Source of the DNA: Saccharina japonica
Taxonomy: Eukaryota; Sar; Phaeophyceae; Laminariales; Laminariaceae
Direction: 5' to 3'
Assembly (NCBI GenBank): GCA_008828725.1
Contig: MEHQ01002275.1
Location: 309,700-373,699, forward strand
DNA length: 64,000 nt
This document shows, one piece after another, positions 1 through 13,800 of this stretch. Each line of letters opens with the position of its first letter. Position 1 is the stretch's first letter. Under the pieces are notes generated by a model. The model was given only the letters and a program-made list of their open reading frames with translations, was not told the DNA's origin and made no database searches. Position numbers and translations under genes: made by a program.

Positions 1-203
1 TATGTTCTGGCGACAGCGGCTCTTTGACACGATCGAGCGCCACCGGTCCCTGTTTCCCAAAAATCAACGAAAATACTACAGGCACATTCGCCCACCTCGG
101 GGATGTTTAGGACATTTATGCGGCAGCCCCGAGCACGTTTACCGCACTCCGTTTCCGTCCTCCGTCACCAGTTTCGGTGTAATATCTGTACATTAATATA
201 ATC

Positions 204-3200
204 TCACCAGTCCACGGGCGAGAATCGATGCACCACGGGTTCCACCGTGACCCAAAGTTCCCACACCCCCGTCTCCAAGGCCCCGTTGTGGCTCGCCGCG
301 AGGTTGACCCCCAACCTAACGCCGTTGAACGTGCGCTTTGCCCGGCGCCCACAGAAGAGCGCGTTGAAGAAGACGCCGTTCACTTCGGACCTGTCACGGT
401 GGAGAGCGCAGTGCCGCGAGCAGGACAAGCACGGCGTGCACACGGTGCGTACGCCTCAGCTCACGAATCACGAGGTCGTATATGAGGTACGAGGGGGGCA
501 TTCATGTGATGTGAGCGAGACTGGCTTAGCCTGCGCTTTCCATTATTGTGCCAGAGACGAGAGCGGGCGCGGCAGTGGGGGACGCCCATCGAAGCACGGA
601 CAAGGAAGAGCCGCAGCTTCAGGAACAGGTGCGGCCATGGTCTGTTCAATGCACTCAGCCTAGCGAATGGGACTCCTCAGAAACGTCGTGTGCGTTCAAA
701 AGGCGGATACTTGGGAGGAGGGCGTGGCGCACGGGAGAGATGGCATTTCTGCCGCGAATCTACCGAGTTGTTAGCACTACACTTCTCGCCTTCAGGGTTA
801 ACCTGAGTAGAAAAATGAAAAACGAGTCCCGCCCACGCCGTTGATTGAAGGTATCCTTAAAACCACCATTGCGTGCCGTGTAACTACGATTCGCGCCGGG
901 AAGACCAATTCTGCTGTCCGAGATGGTCCAATATAAGCCATGCCACGAAAAACGACGCGTATCGAAAGCGGCTTCCCGCTAAATCATGATTAAGTGAACG
1001 AAAGCGCAATGCCAGAGAGGGTCCGCCACGGTCGACGCTGCTACTGGCAGAGTTGGTTCGCTTGGTTGCAGGGTCATATATTTTTCTGCATCAAAGCACC
1101 GAGTGCCCGCACGAGGAACAACTCACCACATCCCGCCAGCCAAACGATGGCGAATGATTAGGTCCAAGACACGACGATGGTTGTCTAGAAACTCGTCCAG
1201 GGCTAGTCGACCAGTGAGCCATGGAGCTACCTCCACCTTCGCCCCGCAGCGGTTCAATGCCAACTTCTGCACGCGCTTCAGCATCTCTTTCTGGTCGGCC
1301 TCTTTGCTCTGAGTCAGAACGAAAACCTGCGTGTGTTTGCAGGCAATCGCGATAGCACAGCTCATTGGAGCCCCACCGGTGTTCTACTGCCCGCTCTGAA
1401 CGGAATTGATTGCATGAAGATGGTTCAGCACGAACGTGTTCTTACCAGTAAATTGCCGTGGCAGGTGGTGCTCTGTATACCTACCAGGCAGCTGCGACAC
1501 CTACGTACAGAGCCGACGGTACAAGTACACCACCACGGGAAGGACGATACGCGCGTTAGGTGTTCTTATCATAGGCGGTGCGTTTAAAGCGAAGGGCGGG
1601 GGCTTATGTTAACTTGTTTTTTAGAAGGAACAAACTCAAAAATAACAGAAGAGCCCGAGCTCGTCCGCCGGCCCCATTTTCATCGATTATGGTCATCGGC
1701 CTGGGGCACGTCGCACCGCACTCTCGGTTTTCCCTCCTCACCCTCGTAGTTTCGTCGGAGTAGCAAAGGATCCCCTCGGCGGTTAGGACGTTCGCGAGCT
1801 GCTCGCCCGAGTATCGGTGCCTGTCCAGCGCGAACGTCACGACCGCAAGCGCGCTACGTTGAGCATTTAGCGGAGCCCCGCCTTTCAACAGGCTCAGTCG
1901 CACCTACCAAGGCAGTAGCGGTCGCAAGATGCGGCGGAAACATCAGCAATAGAGGCGCCGGCAACGAGGAAGTCAGACCCCACAGCGGTGCAAGTGTGTC
2001 ATGAGTTTTGTTGTGGGATACGGAGAGCGCTCACGTTCAGGCGTGCACGGGCGGGGATCCTGCTGCTGTTCGTCGACAAACAGTGCTGCGAGCGAGGAAT
2101 GGCGCAGGTGCCGTACTACCGGTAGGTAACAAAGAGCTATAGATCAAGGGGGAGAGCGGGGGGCTGTGGCCGTTGGTTGCTTTGTTAGTCAACCAATCCT
2201 TCTACGTTCCGAAGGTGCGCGTTCCGCCGCCATCTATATACTGTAGAATTCCACAATCAAGCGTCACAGAAGACATACACGGGTGGGTTTTTCTTCCATC
2301 GATAAACTTGCCACACAACCACAGCACGAACTAAGTATGGTACATCCGTCCCTGCAGTTCGCAAGTTTGATCGTGGGAGCGCGAAGACAGCTCCCGCGCC
2401 CGCCCCTGGGAGATTTCCACTCACCTTGATGAGTGGCTTGTCTCCGCTCCCCCATGGAGCGTCGCCGCTGCGGCGAAAGCGCAAAGGAGCGTCACCGCCA
2501 CTGTTGTCGCCGCTGCCGCCCTCTTCATTGCGCCCGATTCCATAGTCTTCGTCCTCGACGTCGCAAAGTGACGCCGATATTATATCCTCCGATAGGCTTG
2601 GGTGCACCTGCTTCCGCGTCCTGCGCCCTCGCCTGACACCCGCGCCATCATCGTGCCCGCCCCCGGAGCTTTGTCCGTCCTTTCCGCCAATACCGCGCTG
2701 TTCGTCCTCAAGCGAGTGGATGGGTTGGCCCAGTGGTCTGCTCAGCTCTAGCCGGTGAGTGGAGGGCGTAATGGTCGCCGTCGACTCAGAAGGAGGTGCG
2801 CGATTGTTCCTTGCTTTTCGTGCGAGTCGGGCTTCCTGGACCTTGAACTGTTTTAGTCGAGGTATGGCCTTTGTCGGGTGCGTTGTCCTGCATCACCAGG
2901 AGGAGTACGTAGGAAAAGGGGCACATTCAGGAACGAGCAAGGGGGGCGGGATGGGGGAGAGAGGGGGGGGGGGGGGGTGTACTTCATTTTCATGCATGGC
3001 CGTAGTCGTATGACCACAGACGATGGCGGCGAAGTAATGGAAGCACCACTTGAAATTATTTTGCGACGAATGCCAGCTATCCGTGGACCATTCAATGAGA
3101 AACTCAGTCAATTGCAGAAAAAGCTCGTTGGAGCTGAGCAGATGTATTGATGTACAGTGCCAAGTGGGGCACAGGCAGCACAGGGGATGCAAGCTGGGCC

Positions 3201-4048
3201 ATAATATTTTCTGGAAGCCTCGGAACGACCATCCTGAGGGGAGAGTGCCCGAAGTGCCACGAATGTCTCCCAAATGCCGTTATTGGTTCAAACTTCTGCA
3301 AGGTACCGGGTATGCAGTAAGACCCTGCAGTAGCTAAAGGGGGGACATTTTGCCTCTGTGATTGTCACCTTAGCGCGGGCTCTGACTGCCCCTGAGCAGA
3401 CCCGGGAGTCACCACCTTCGGCCGCTGCTGCAGCCCTTGCCCGAACTTTCGAGGCGTTTTGATCGCCTTCCCAGCGGGAGTACGCTTGGTCGCACCCTTG
3501 CCCTTGTTCGCTAGAGCGTTCTTTGCGGCAGAGTCGCTCTCGCGGCCGTCGCGACGCCTAGCAACCCCTCTGGCTCTTGACGAGGACATAGCGCTCGCCG
3601 CGGCTGTAGCTGCGGCTCGCTTCCGTGGTGGTGGGTCTTGCCAATAGTCTCCCAAGTCACCCCCTCTTGTATTTCTTACCGCCTTGGCCCCTGTCCCCAC
3701 CCCATCACCTCCGCCCGCGGCCCCGTCCTGTCGAATACGCGGCAATGTCTTTCCCGGCGCCCTCTGTGCCGTTTTTTCGGCATTGCCACTCGGGGTCAAG
3801 GATTTGCGCGCCTGCCCTTGCTCTGGACCGTCGCCGCCCCCCTCCTGATCAGTGGAGACGGAAACATCAGTGGTGGACGGAATTATCTCGGCTGTTTGCC
3901 GTACGCCCTCCGTCCTTCTGTCCTGGGTGGAACCCCTCACGGAAGGTGGGTCGGCCGTCTGAGCTTCAAGCACGGTGGCCTCCTGGCCAGCGCTGACGGA
4001 GCCGGCCGGGACGACAACAGAGGCATCGATCGTTGGTTGTTCCCCTCG

Positions 4049-4087
<39 letters not shown>

Positions 4088-5917
4088 CTGCTTCTGCTGT
4101 TGCTGCTGCTTTCGCTGCTGCTTCTGCTTCTGCTGCTTCTCCTGCTGCTGCTGCCGCAGCTCCTGCCGCTGCCGCTGCCGCTTCTCCCGATCGATCTCGC
4201 GGGCTCCGGTCTCGGTCTCTACCCCTGCCCGTCCCGGCTCTTCTTCCGGCGCCGGCCTCGCAGAATTTCTGGCGCCTCCACGTCGTCCGTGGCTGCGAGG
4301 TCCCGTTGCCAAAGGTTCTGTGGGCCCCACCGCCGGACTGTCGAGAGTTGAGGACGTGCTTTGACCGCCCACGCCCTCACCAGCGAGCGGCATGGCGCCC
4401 CCTTCACCGTCGTCTGCCGGCTTGTGATTAACTTTACTCTTCCCCCCTTGAAAGTCCGGGGTTGGCGCAGCTCCCCCGATTGCCTCCCCAACACTTGCGT
4501 CACCCAATGGCGGGCAGATCCGCTGCTTAGTGTTGGTCTTCTTTCCCGCTTTTCTACCACCAGCCTTGGGCCTGCCCTTGCTGCTCGGATCCGTATCGGG
4601 AAGAGTCTTGGCCACGGAAGTCGTCGTTGCATCACTCTCCGAAACACCCCTGCCACTGGCGTCCTTTCCCGTGGCGCCCTGCCCCCCTTCTTGGGGAAGA
4701 GGGATGGCGGGGACAACATCAGCCGCCGCCCTCCAGATCTCCTTCTTACCTCTGCCCTTGAGCCGAATCCTGAACATGGCTGGGGTACGAGAGTGGTCCA
4801 CTCTCACCACTTTCGCTTCGGTACTACAAGGCGAGCCTGCGTCCAACGAAACGAGAACCCGATCACCAATGGCAAACGCATGTACCACCGCCACCGCCGC
4901 TGCCGCCGCCACCACCTGTGTCGCAGCTAAGTCTGACCGGTGGGTGTCGGCGACCTTTGTTGCAGGTTCTTGTGCTGAGGCGGTCGTGGTTGGGGGTAGG
5001 TGTAGTGCTGATCTTGGGGCTGCCTCCTCCGTGACGTTCTGGCCTCTTGCTTGGGGAGGGAAACCGATGGGGACAACATCAGTCGCTGCCCTCCAGACCT
5101 CCTTATTCCCGCTTCCCTTGACCCGAAGCTTGAACATCGCCGGGGTACGGGAGTTGTCCACTCTCACCACCTTCGCCTCGACATTACAGGGCGAGCCCGC
5201 GTTCAAAGAAACGAGACCTCGATCCCCAATATCGAGAGCATGTACCGCCATCGCCGCTACCTGCACTGGCCCAGGCTGGAGAGCATTGTCGATCTCCTTC
5301 GACGGCTCTTGTGCTGGGAGGCTCGAGGCACAGGCGGCTGTGGTCGACCGTTGGCCTAGTGCTGGGCTTGGATCACGCTCAGCGATTGATGGGCTCCTTG
5401 GAGAAAGAGCAGCCGCATTTTTCGGCCCGTCTTTGTTTCCTTGCTGCGGGTGCATAGGTCCAGCAGCGGTATCATCGCTCTCACCGGAGGCATCCCTAGC
5501 AGGAGAACCTAGAGCTGGAGGTGTAGCAGCACAGGATGTTCTTGCGAGGGTTCCCGTCCTTGGCAGAAAAAGAGGGGAGAGCTCGTGGTGGTCTCTCCAG
5601 CCGCCCTTCCTGCGCTTGTCCTTGAATGAAACGTTGAATCGAAAGCCGTTTGAGGCATCCACTGCGACGACCGTCGCCTCTTGAGCGGGCTTACCGGCGG
5701 TGCTCACCAATACCGTGTCCCCGACCCTGTAGTCTCGACTCGAGGGCTGGTCATGTGCGCCCAGCTCGTCGTTCAGCGGGCTCAGCGGTGCTACTGCCAT
5801 CGCCTGCGCCCCAGAGTCTGTGGTCGAGGAGGGTGTAGACCCCTTTGCTTGCGCAGAGGCGGCATAGCCTCTCGCCTTTCTAGTCGTTGCTCGCTTTGTA
5901 GGTGACCTCATCCACAA
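204..5917 (-). CDS. Tudor-repeat, Gln-rich nuclear-type protein (five exons)
   Basis: Exons read on the minus strand are 5917-3369, 2887-2425, 1903-1742, 1383-1127 and 390-204. Every junction has GT-AG ends and the phases agree, giving about 1205 aa ending in SPVDW. Exon 1 holds three related modules at residues ~63-116, 228-284 and 348-404. Each has a GD.(V/G)LVS strand, and modules 2 and 3 share EAKVVRVD.SRTPAMF. This is the pattern of Tudor/Agenet-type folds that bind methylated histone tails. A Gln-rich tract lies near residues 575-625 and a Lys/Arg-rich stretch follows, which suggests nuclear or chromatin association. The conserved-looking C-terminal part (exons 3-5) is not recognised; its VFVLTQSKEADQKEMLKRV segment is vaguely BRCT-like, which is speculation. 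Exon 1 alone would also read to a stop just after its splice donor, so an unspliced 850-aa form is an alternative. Joining the small exons is less certain than exon 1. Confidence 0.62.
4047..4170. repeat. CTG/CAG-rich coding microsatellite
   Basis: A run of CTG triplets interrupted by CTT and CGC lies inside the long first exon of the minus-strand Tudor-repeat gene. There it encodes a Gln-rich segment with Lys and Arg. It stays in frame, so length changes would alter the glutamine number without breaking the gene. Confidence 0.85.
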
Positions 5918-8315
5918 CGCCAGGATCGCACGAGCAGGTCTCGCAACGCTAACACCAAGCTAGCCTGGCGAGGAAGGGACGTAGATCCAACACGCTCCAG
6001 AAGCAGTGGTCCCAGGCGACGGACAGGGTGCGGAGAGCCTTGCGGTAGCGATAAAGGTGCAAATGTTCAAAGCCGCTGGCACGTCGAGGTGTTGCAGAAC
6101 TTCTTTTGTGCATGTTCTTTCGGAATTTTGAATTTCGGGACAATTGCGTCATTTTTCAAATCTCGGGTGGATGTATAGGCCAATCAAAGAGTGAAAACAT
6201 TTTTGGAAGCCGCCCGGCCGCTGCAGCTCTACCGCTGTAGGAATTGAAAACCGGAGTTCACTGCTGCTGTACCTCTGGTTTAGTTCTAGCGTCGCAGCTC
6301 TCGAAGTCGGTTCGCCGTGTAGCACGACACAGGGGAGGCGTTATGCCGGAGCAATTTTGAAAGAGCCTAAATTAGGCCTGGAGCCTTCAATCTCCAAGAT
6401 CCCAATCTCCACGAGACGCGGGCGAGCTCTGAAGACCTCCTGAAGACCCTTGAGTTTTAAGCTTGGCGTTTTTTCAGCTCCAGTCGTTTGTCCGCATGGA
6501 AGATCCATCCACGAGGGAGCAACTCAACTACTGTCCGTCCTGAGGTATGTGCCGTTGCTGTCTGTCAGCTGGTAGTACACAGTAGTGAGGAACTCCCAGG
6601 GATTGGTATCCTCCCAGAGGGTGGGGTCAACCAAGATGAGAGCACACACACGGAGGGGAGATACGTCGAGATCTCCGTATATATCCACTTACGTACGTAC
6701 TGGAAATGCCTTCCTCGTGTGCCGCTAGGTCCTGGGTGCAAACGTTCTCTCTTGACGGCCGACCAAGACGAAACTCATCATGAGGTACGGGCTCCTAAAA
6801 AATGAAACTACTGTAGTTGCTCGTACTGCTGTACAGTAGAGTAACACACCTGGTGTCAGAGTGTCACGGGATTTCTCAATCAGGCAAATACACCTGGCAC
6901 AGCAGCAACTTTGGCACCGAGAAATAAAACCTGGGTAGGCCGTAGAAGGCGATTCCCCGGCAAATAACACGTATTCCAAGACAAAAAATGATTGCAGTTT
7001 GTTGTACCCCGGGAGGACTCTGTTGTCACCTACTTGCTGGTACGAGTATACCTTCTGTTGACGGCAAAAAAACATCCGGCAATATCGGATGCACACAGCG
7101 CTCGAGCGTGAACTTCAAATCTTAGCGCCGTACAGGAGCACACCTAACCTTACATTCAGTGAATACGCAATGTGTACCGGGTCATACGTCTACTGTACCA
7201 TTATTACCAGGTACGCACCAGTACCTGGTACGTGGTATACGGTACCACCTGTAATACCAATACAGCAGCAGTGGTCTTGTAGAATCTGCTCACCACCTTT
7301 TTTCGCAACCCAACTTCGATGCTGTAGAAAGGCGACCACATATACTGGCTCCACGTTACTGTTTACCTCCGTGCGCGCAAAGTATTGCCTACCAAGGATA
7401 CTTGTCAAGCCAATATCCTTATGCTGGCACACCGATCTAGTAGGTAAAAGGGACCCAATTTGCTCGAAACTGCGGAGCTACCGTGCGTGGTACGAGCTTT
7501 GTTTGATAGCGTTAAGTCGCTATAGACAGCGCGGCTAGAGAGAGCGTAGATACGGCAAACATTGGCGCGAAAAAGGACAAAAAACAAAGATCATTACCGG
7601 ATGTCACCTTTTTCCACGAGGCACGCACATATCATACATAGCTTGCTGGAAGCAAACGTACGTGTAGCGTTTCCACTGCACGCTCCCGAGGGAAAAACTT
7701 ATATCAACAAATTATTATTATACCAGCGTGAGCAACACCTAACCTTTAGAGTCGAGAAACGTTTTGCGGCACTTGCTTTCAAAGGCAGAAGGCAAAGCAA
7801 CACCATGCATACCTGGTACAGATCTATGAAACTACCACACAAAAAAAAACTACGCACATCGGTGCTAGCTCAGCTGCAAAAACAAAAACGCACCAACATG
7901 CAAACATCAAGGCGAGGTGCTACCAGGCCGTGCCCAAGATAATGACACAAAATACAGACTAGGGTGTTTCTCAGTCTGCAGCACCTCGCTACTCAAGACG
8001 TCAATCCCCGGCAGAACACCAGCCTTGAGCAAGACGCTTACAACTTCCACCATGCGCGTAAAAACAACACGCTTCAACCCACGGTCGCACCATCGCCTGC
8101 ATCAGGCCACAAGCCCCGCCTGCCCGCTAGAGTACGACAAAACACCAGAAACCTCTCTTGCGTTCAACCCAACGCACGACGCGGCATGACCAGAGTCGAA
8201 TGGCCTGCAAGGGCGAGTCTTCAACAAACCCCCCCCCCCCCCCCCCCCCCCCGCCCGCTCCCTCTTATGCCACTTTCGACTACTGCTCGAATTTGGGATG
8301 GACGGCTCGACCAGC
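5918..8315. other. Intergenic region without a recognisable gene
   Basis: This 2.4-kb stretch separates the start of the Tudor-repeat gene from the 3' end of the TMEM14-like gene. It holds AT-richer sequence, several short palindromes of the GTACCAGGTAC type near 7200-7260, and a pure C run near 8229-8252. I see no exon with supported splice sites. Confidence 0.5.
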
Positions 8316-10583
8316 CTAAGAATCTTTCTTGTCGCTGCTGTCACTGCTTACGGCAGGTTTCGCGGGGGGCTTGGCCACCTGGTAGACGTAGAATAAGGCC
8401 ATCCCCAATGCAAGGGCTCCTACTGGTCCAGACGGCATCATCTTGCCCGTCTTCTGCATACGCTTGCCCATCATGACCCATATTACATTGGACACCACTG
8501 CAAGAACGCACGGTGAGCAGCAAGAGGGGGGGGCTGAGGTCAGCTGAAAGGATGAACGTCACTCTTCAGTCAACCCGGAGCAATCGCGTCAGGTTCCACA
8601 TACGCAAGCGACGACTGCCGCTTAGTACGAGTAGAGCTACATCTCCGTTTTTTGGGAAGCAGGAAGAGGCGCACAAATGCGCCAACTACAAAAGTAGACA
8701 CACTGATAATGCCAACATGTGCGAGACGTCGGCAGACAGGGCAGGGGGGGAGGCGAGCGTAAGAAGTCCAGACACAACAATATGTAACAACATTTTCCTG
8801 AATATCACACTCCGGTTCGCGATCCGCCCGTTGCTTCTCACCGAGTGACGCGATGGTCCACATTCGCGAAACGGTGCCCCTGCCGTGCGTGTTGAAAAGG
8901 ACGTGGAAGATGGCGAGCGAGCGGAGTTAGTACAAGGGTTGCGAATTCAATGTTCACCTAACACCCTAACGCTACTGCTGCTGCAGCTCCTTGTCCGCGG
9001 TAAGCGCAGATTCGTCAAACGCCCAATGCTTGGATGCACCACATAACCACAAACGCTTTCGTTCGAGTTCTGAAAATCTACGTGGAGCTGTAAGTACAGA
9101 AACTGAAAACAAAAAAATCTGCAGCTCTGTTGCTGCCGTAGCGCAAACATGTGACTAGAGCCTACAGACCTCCACCTGGACGAAAATGGAAAACAAAACT
9201 TCTAAGGTTGCACTGCTGCTGTAGTCTATTAATACGTACCAGATACCAGATATCTATGTACGTGGAGCAAAAATGTGAGTGGAGCCCACAGAGCTCTCAT
9301 AGACTTGAAGTAGTGACAGATCTACGCGTTCGTATCAAATAGTCGGATAAAACAACTCCAAAACTGCAGAACTTTGATGACCGTGCGTCTCGAGTCCACG
9401 GTCTCGCGCACCTCTTCTGGTATTCCATGTACCTGGCGAGCGGCGTGCATGCAGCAACAAAGGGAGGGGTGAAGGGTGCAGGTAAACAGGCGCGCTGGTA
9501 TATATCTCTACAAAAAACAGCGCTCGTTGGCTCGTTGGTTGGCAGGAGTCTCTGCACACGGTTTGCGTGTCTACTTTACGCACACTTATCATACCATCGG
9601 CCGCAGCAGAGTTGGAGAGTACATCGTAGGGCGGGTTATTTCCTGCGCTCGTAGACCTGGTACAGCAGTACGTTACAAAGTACAGCTGCAGCTGATCAAT
9701 TTCCCTGTGCCGTGGCTCCTGACACTAAAGACAAAGACGACCGAGGCGACGGTACCTGATACTGCTGTACAGCAGAATGATACAACAGACAATGATACCA
9801 CTACCAGTGTATACGATGATTATCACAGAATTACCCGACATCCCGACATACTCGTGGCTTGAACTGCTGTCGGACACCACGACGACCGAAAAAGGGGGTT
9901 CGATGTTTCAGGAATCAGGGAACACCTTTACGTAGCTATTAATATAACACCTTACGACACACACTCTCGCCACATGCAGATAACCAGGGTGTGGGATACC
10001 ACAAAAGCCTGCGAAGAGTAGTGCTAGGCTGATCGTGAACGAAATAAAAAGTGTGGCTTACCCGCCGTATCCCAGCAGCATGAGGATCCCTCCGCTGCCA
10101 CCCTGTGTCGACGAGAGAACGAGCGAGAGCACGACAACGACGACCCCAGGCAACCACGGATCAGAGCAAGCCGAGGCAAGTCGACAAAAAGCCAGGCAGG
10201 GCAAAAGCAAGGCAAGGCGAGGCAAAGGCAATTTCGAGCTGCACTTCAGACACAAATAACCATAGAGTTGCAGTCTCGAAGTTCACACGATGTGAGCTGA
10301 ACTTGTCAGCTTCCATTGAATGCGTGCCTTCACCAGGCTCTTAACTGTCGCGAGGCTACAGCAGCAGTGAACAGAAGTACGAGTCGAGTCCTGAAACAGC
10401 AAGTGGTCTGCCAGAGAGTCTGCACGTGCATCAACATCAATCGAGAGACAGGCTAAAATTGTTGGACTTTGTGAGCCTCACCCCAGCCATCAGGGAAGCT
10501 TTCGAACCCGCGACCAGGAAACCGATGATCCCCCCACACATGACGACCATCCCATAGGGGATCGTGAGGCAAAAGTCGTGCAT
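8316..10583 (-). CDS. TMEM14-family small membrane protein (four exons)
   Basis: Exons on the minus strand are 10583-10482, 10102-10062, 8879-8842 and 8497-8316. All introns are GT-AG, and phases 0, 2 and 1 join exactly to a 120-aa protein, close to the usual TMEM14 length of about 100-120 aa. The N-terminal helix contains IPYGMVVMCGGIIGFLVAGS followed by KASLMAG, the family's glycine-rich start. The C-terminal part has SLVVSNVIWVMMGKRM and the KMMPSG turn, matching the MGxRF...KxMPAG signature, and then a last helix and a short polar tail. Family members are multi-pass membrane proteins, some in the mitochondrial inner membrane; animal TMEM14C works in haem synthesis, but that role should not be assumed here. 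The start codon lies 297 bp from the start of the oppositely oriented ATP6AP2-like gene. A 38-bp micro-exon is unusual but keeps the conserved motif in frame. Confidence 0.85.
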
Positions 10584-10880
10584 GGCCACAGCAGCAGCAC
10601 CGTTAAGTGATGATAGTGTTGAGTTTTGAGTCTACGACTTTTGAGGGAAAAAGGGAGTTCCACAACTGTTGCGTTGTATTTCAGGGAACCGGGGAAGGAG
10701 ACTGTTCTATTTCGTGTTTGTTCGGCTCGTGCAGCAGGCAGCAGCGGCAGACAGAAGACTTGGCAGGAGACGGCGGTAGATAAGTTACTTCCGCGTCTCA
10801 CAGCAGTAAGAGTCTAGCCAGGCAAAGCAGGAGCAAAAGAGGAGAGCACTAAGCCTGTTTAGTTCAGCGCACACGAAAGG
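10584..10880. promoter_or_regulatory. Shared intergenic region of a divergent gene pair
   Basis: Only 297 bp separate the predicted start codons of the TMEM14-like gene (minus) and the ATP6AP2-like gene (plus). Both 5' untranslated regions and both core promoters must fit here, so a bidirectional promoter is likely. No clear TATA box is visible. The inference rests on spacing alone. Confidence 0.45.
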
Positions 10881-13800
10881 ATGGTGGGAGGAAAGCGTAG
10901 CATTCGCTTTGGAGCGGCCGGCCTCGCGCTGCTGGGAAGCGGAGCTTTCGCGCTGCCTTCCACGAAGGTTGCCTTCTTGCAGCACGGGGTGGTGGAGGGA
11001 GAGGATGCCGTCATGCACCCCCCATCGACGCTCAGCTCTAAGCTGGCCTCGCTGACACCTCAGCTTCTGTCGTCCGCAATCTCAAGGGTTATGAGCCTGG
11101 ACGCGCGTGCGGAAGTCGACACAAGCCTTCCAGCGGGCGACATTTTCAACAGGCCCGACGGGAACGTGTTGGTGTTTGTCGATGGCCTCCGAGCTTCAGG
11201 TGGGTGAAGCACAATTAGAAAGGAGAGGGCAAAGGAGCGTGCTGTCGAGTAGTTTGTGGTGGGCGTTGTCTGATGCTAGGTACTGCTTCGTTGGGGTCTG
11301 GCTGCTTAGGTTCCTGTTGCTGGCAAGAGAAAGAGAGTGCCCTGTGGCAGTAAATGGGGGATACCTGGTACGTTGTTCTGGGCCTTTTCACGACCGCCGT
11401 TCTGTAGCACAACTGCCGTAAACCAGATGTACCAGGCACAGAGTGCGAGCAGTGCGGCTCGAGTGTAGATTTGCTTGCGTCACTGCCTGGGAGCACACGA
11501 AGAGGGAGGCTGGGAGGGCACGTATCCGAGACGGAGTCCATGCCGATGGGTTGTCTGGGCATGGCCGTGTTGACCCAGCCACATATCTGGTGGCGGCGCA
11601 GAGAGTTGCGAATTGCGCAATAGAATGCACTGTGTGCCCGTCTGGTGCCGATTTATCTATTTGCGTCACGTTCCCCGTTCAATCTGAGAGTGAACGTGAA
11701 GTAACCGCTGTCTATGGGTACCCCTGGCGAAGCATAGAGGACGCAAGGCTGTCAAGCCCGGTAGAGCGAAAGCCTGAAAGCGCGACTCAAGCTCTTCGGG
11801 AGGTCTGAAGGATGCACAGCGGCCTGAAAACGGCCTTCTTCTGTGGTGGCCTAGTCTGATGTGCGGGTCGTAATCGCTACGCACAGCAGGCAGCAGTTTT
11901 GGTAGTAGTACATGAAAAGAAGAAGTGCAACGGCGGTATGTATCATCCCTCCAAAGGGAGCACAGCCGTAGGGCAGCGGTTGGCTCGTCTCCGCCAAGCC
12001 TCAGTTGACCCATGCCCCGTAGCAGCATAACGACAAGCCATCTACGGCGGGCCTAGCCTCGGCTTACATGGCTGCCGCTGACACGGCTGCCTTGGAAGAG
12101 TTTTCGGGCTTTGCCGCCCTACCTTGTAGCTGGAATGTTGGAGTGTTGGAAACGTCCTGGCGTGTAGTAAAAACAGTCGCTTTTATCTTTTTCGGTGACG
12201 CACCTTTGAGGGGACCTGAAAAAAGACAAATCAATTCCAAAATTGAGCTGACGATCTGGGTCTTACGATATCAACGTGAAGGATACTCGTAGAGCATACT
12301 TGCAAGCGTATGGGCCATGGGGTCATAGGTCAATGTACACGGGGCAGCTCTCAAGCGCGTGGCTGGACAACTGACAGTTACAGTCGAACAGCGTGTACTA
12401 TATACTGCTGTGCTCGCTGCTGTCTCGATGTGTTGGTGTCGTGTCGTGTGTATAATATGTGTTCACGTTGTGTTTTCGTGTTTCAAGTCTGTATCTGTCA
12501 TCTGTGCCGTTGCGATGAGACCATGTGCGCAAATATATTATTTGTTCACGGAGTGTGCGCGTGCGATACAGCAGGATACGGTACAGAAGGTTCGATCTAT
12601 TTATTACTCCAAGGTGCTCGTGTGTCTTAATTACCCGGTGACTCGCCAGGTATAGTGGGCTGGTCACAGCAAAGTGTGTTATGCTACCCAGAAATTGACT
12701 TCGTTTGAAAGGGGCGCAAGAGACACAATCGCGATAGCATTCCGTCGGCCGTCGTCCAGTCTAAACATGTAATTGACACACGACACGAAGTGCACGAAGT
12801 GAGACGTGGAAGTGTGGAGGGCGTAAGCTTTATTTTGACCCATCCGCCGGAGGATAAAAAAAAAAAAAAAAAAAATGTAAGAGTCCTATACGAGTACGTG
12901 TATCTATAGTATATTTACGCAGCAAGGGGCTAAGGGTTCCGCTTTCCTACCCGGGTAGGGTGCAATGCTCTAGAGGGCATACCAGGTCGCGAGGTTTTTG
13001 TCACTGACTGCAGCACCTTTCAGCGCCACTTTTACTCAATACTGGTACCTGGTATGATTTCGTCATTTACACCCGTCGAAGGTTTCTCTTGGCCTGACGA
13101 TAATTGAAGTAGGCACCGGGTGGTGCATGATCCATGCTGCATGATGCCGGTTACCTGGTTCGAATACAGAGCACCAGTACCCGGCACCTGGTATTGTACA
13201 TAGAGATATCGATATATTTACATTTCGTACGTAGTCATGCGGTGGTCTGGTTTTGTTGATGTGTCTACGTAGACCGTGCAGCACATCGCCGGCAATCTGA
13301 AGAGCGCAGAAACTGCTGCTGGGTCGAGTTTGCTTACCAGGGCAGCCTGTTGTACATATATATATATAACTACGTGCCTCTGAGCGATACAGGACGATTG
13401 AACGTTCGTCCAAGAAGACAACAGACAGAGAAACGCAAGACAGCCATCTATGATACCAATCCCAGAGTATATCGTTTGGAACAGCAGTGGTTGCACATTT
13501 GCGGTCATTTTTGTTTCTGCGCATAGCGACGAACACACACCGCGCCTCAAACAACGCACGAATTATCCCAGAGGTTTCTTGTTTGGAATAGCAGTAGTCG
13601 TGCGCGTCTGCGGTAACTTTATGTTGCGTTGCAGCGCCAACCACAGCCGTGCCTCGAACAACGTGCGAATATGCCCCTGACCCCTATCCCCTATATCCCG
13701 TGTTGCCGTTCGTTCCCCCCATGTATACAAACCCAAAGGCTCCAAGTCAACGCCGTTTATGACGGAGTGGTTGCAGCAGCCGACGGCCGCGTATGCGCTG

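Noticed and set aside
3638..4351. Plus-strand open frame of 237 codons with a leucine run
   Set aside because: It is the complement of the Gln-rich exon of the Tudor-repeat gene; the leucines come from the CTG repeat.
3365..5917. Single-exon 850-aa gene model
   Set aside because: Kept as an alternative only: the stop follows directly after a GT donor, and splicing to 2887 restores a long frame with matching phase.
13063..13644. 193-codon minus-strand frame
   Set aside because: Lies within intron 1 of the ATP6AP2-like gene, contains palindromic repeat DNA and shows no protein-like features.
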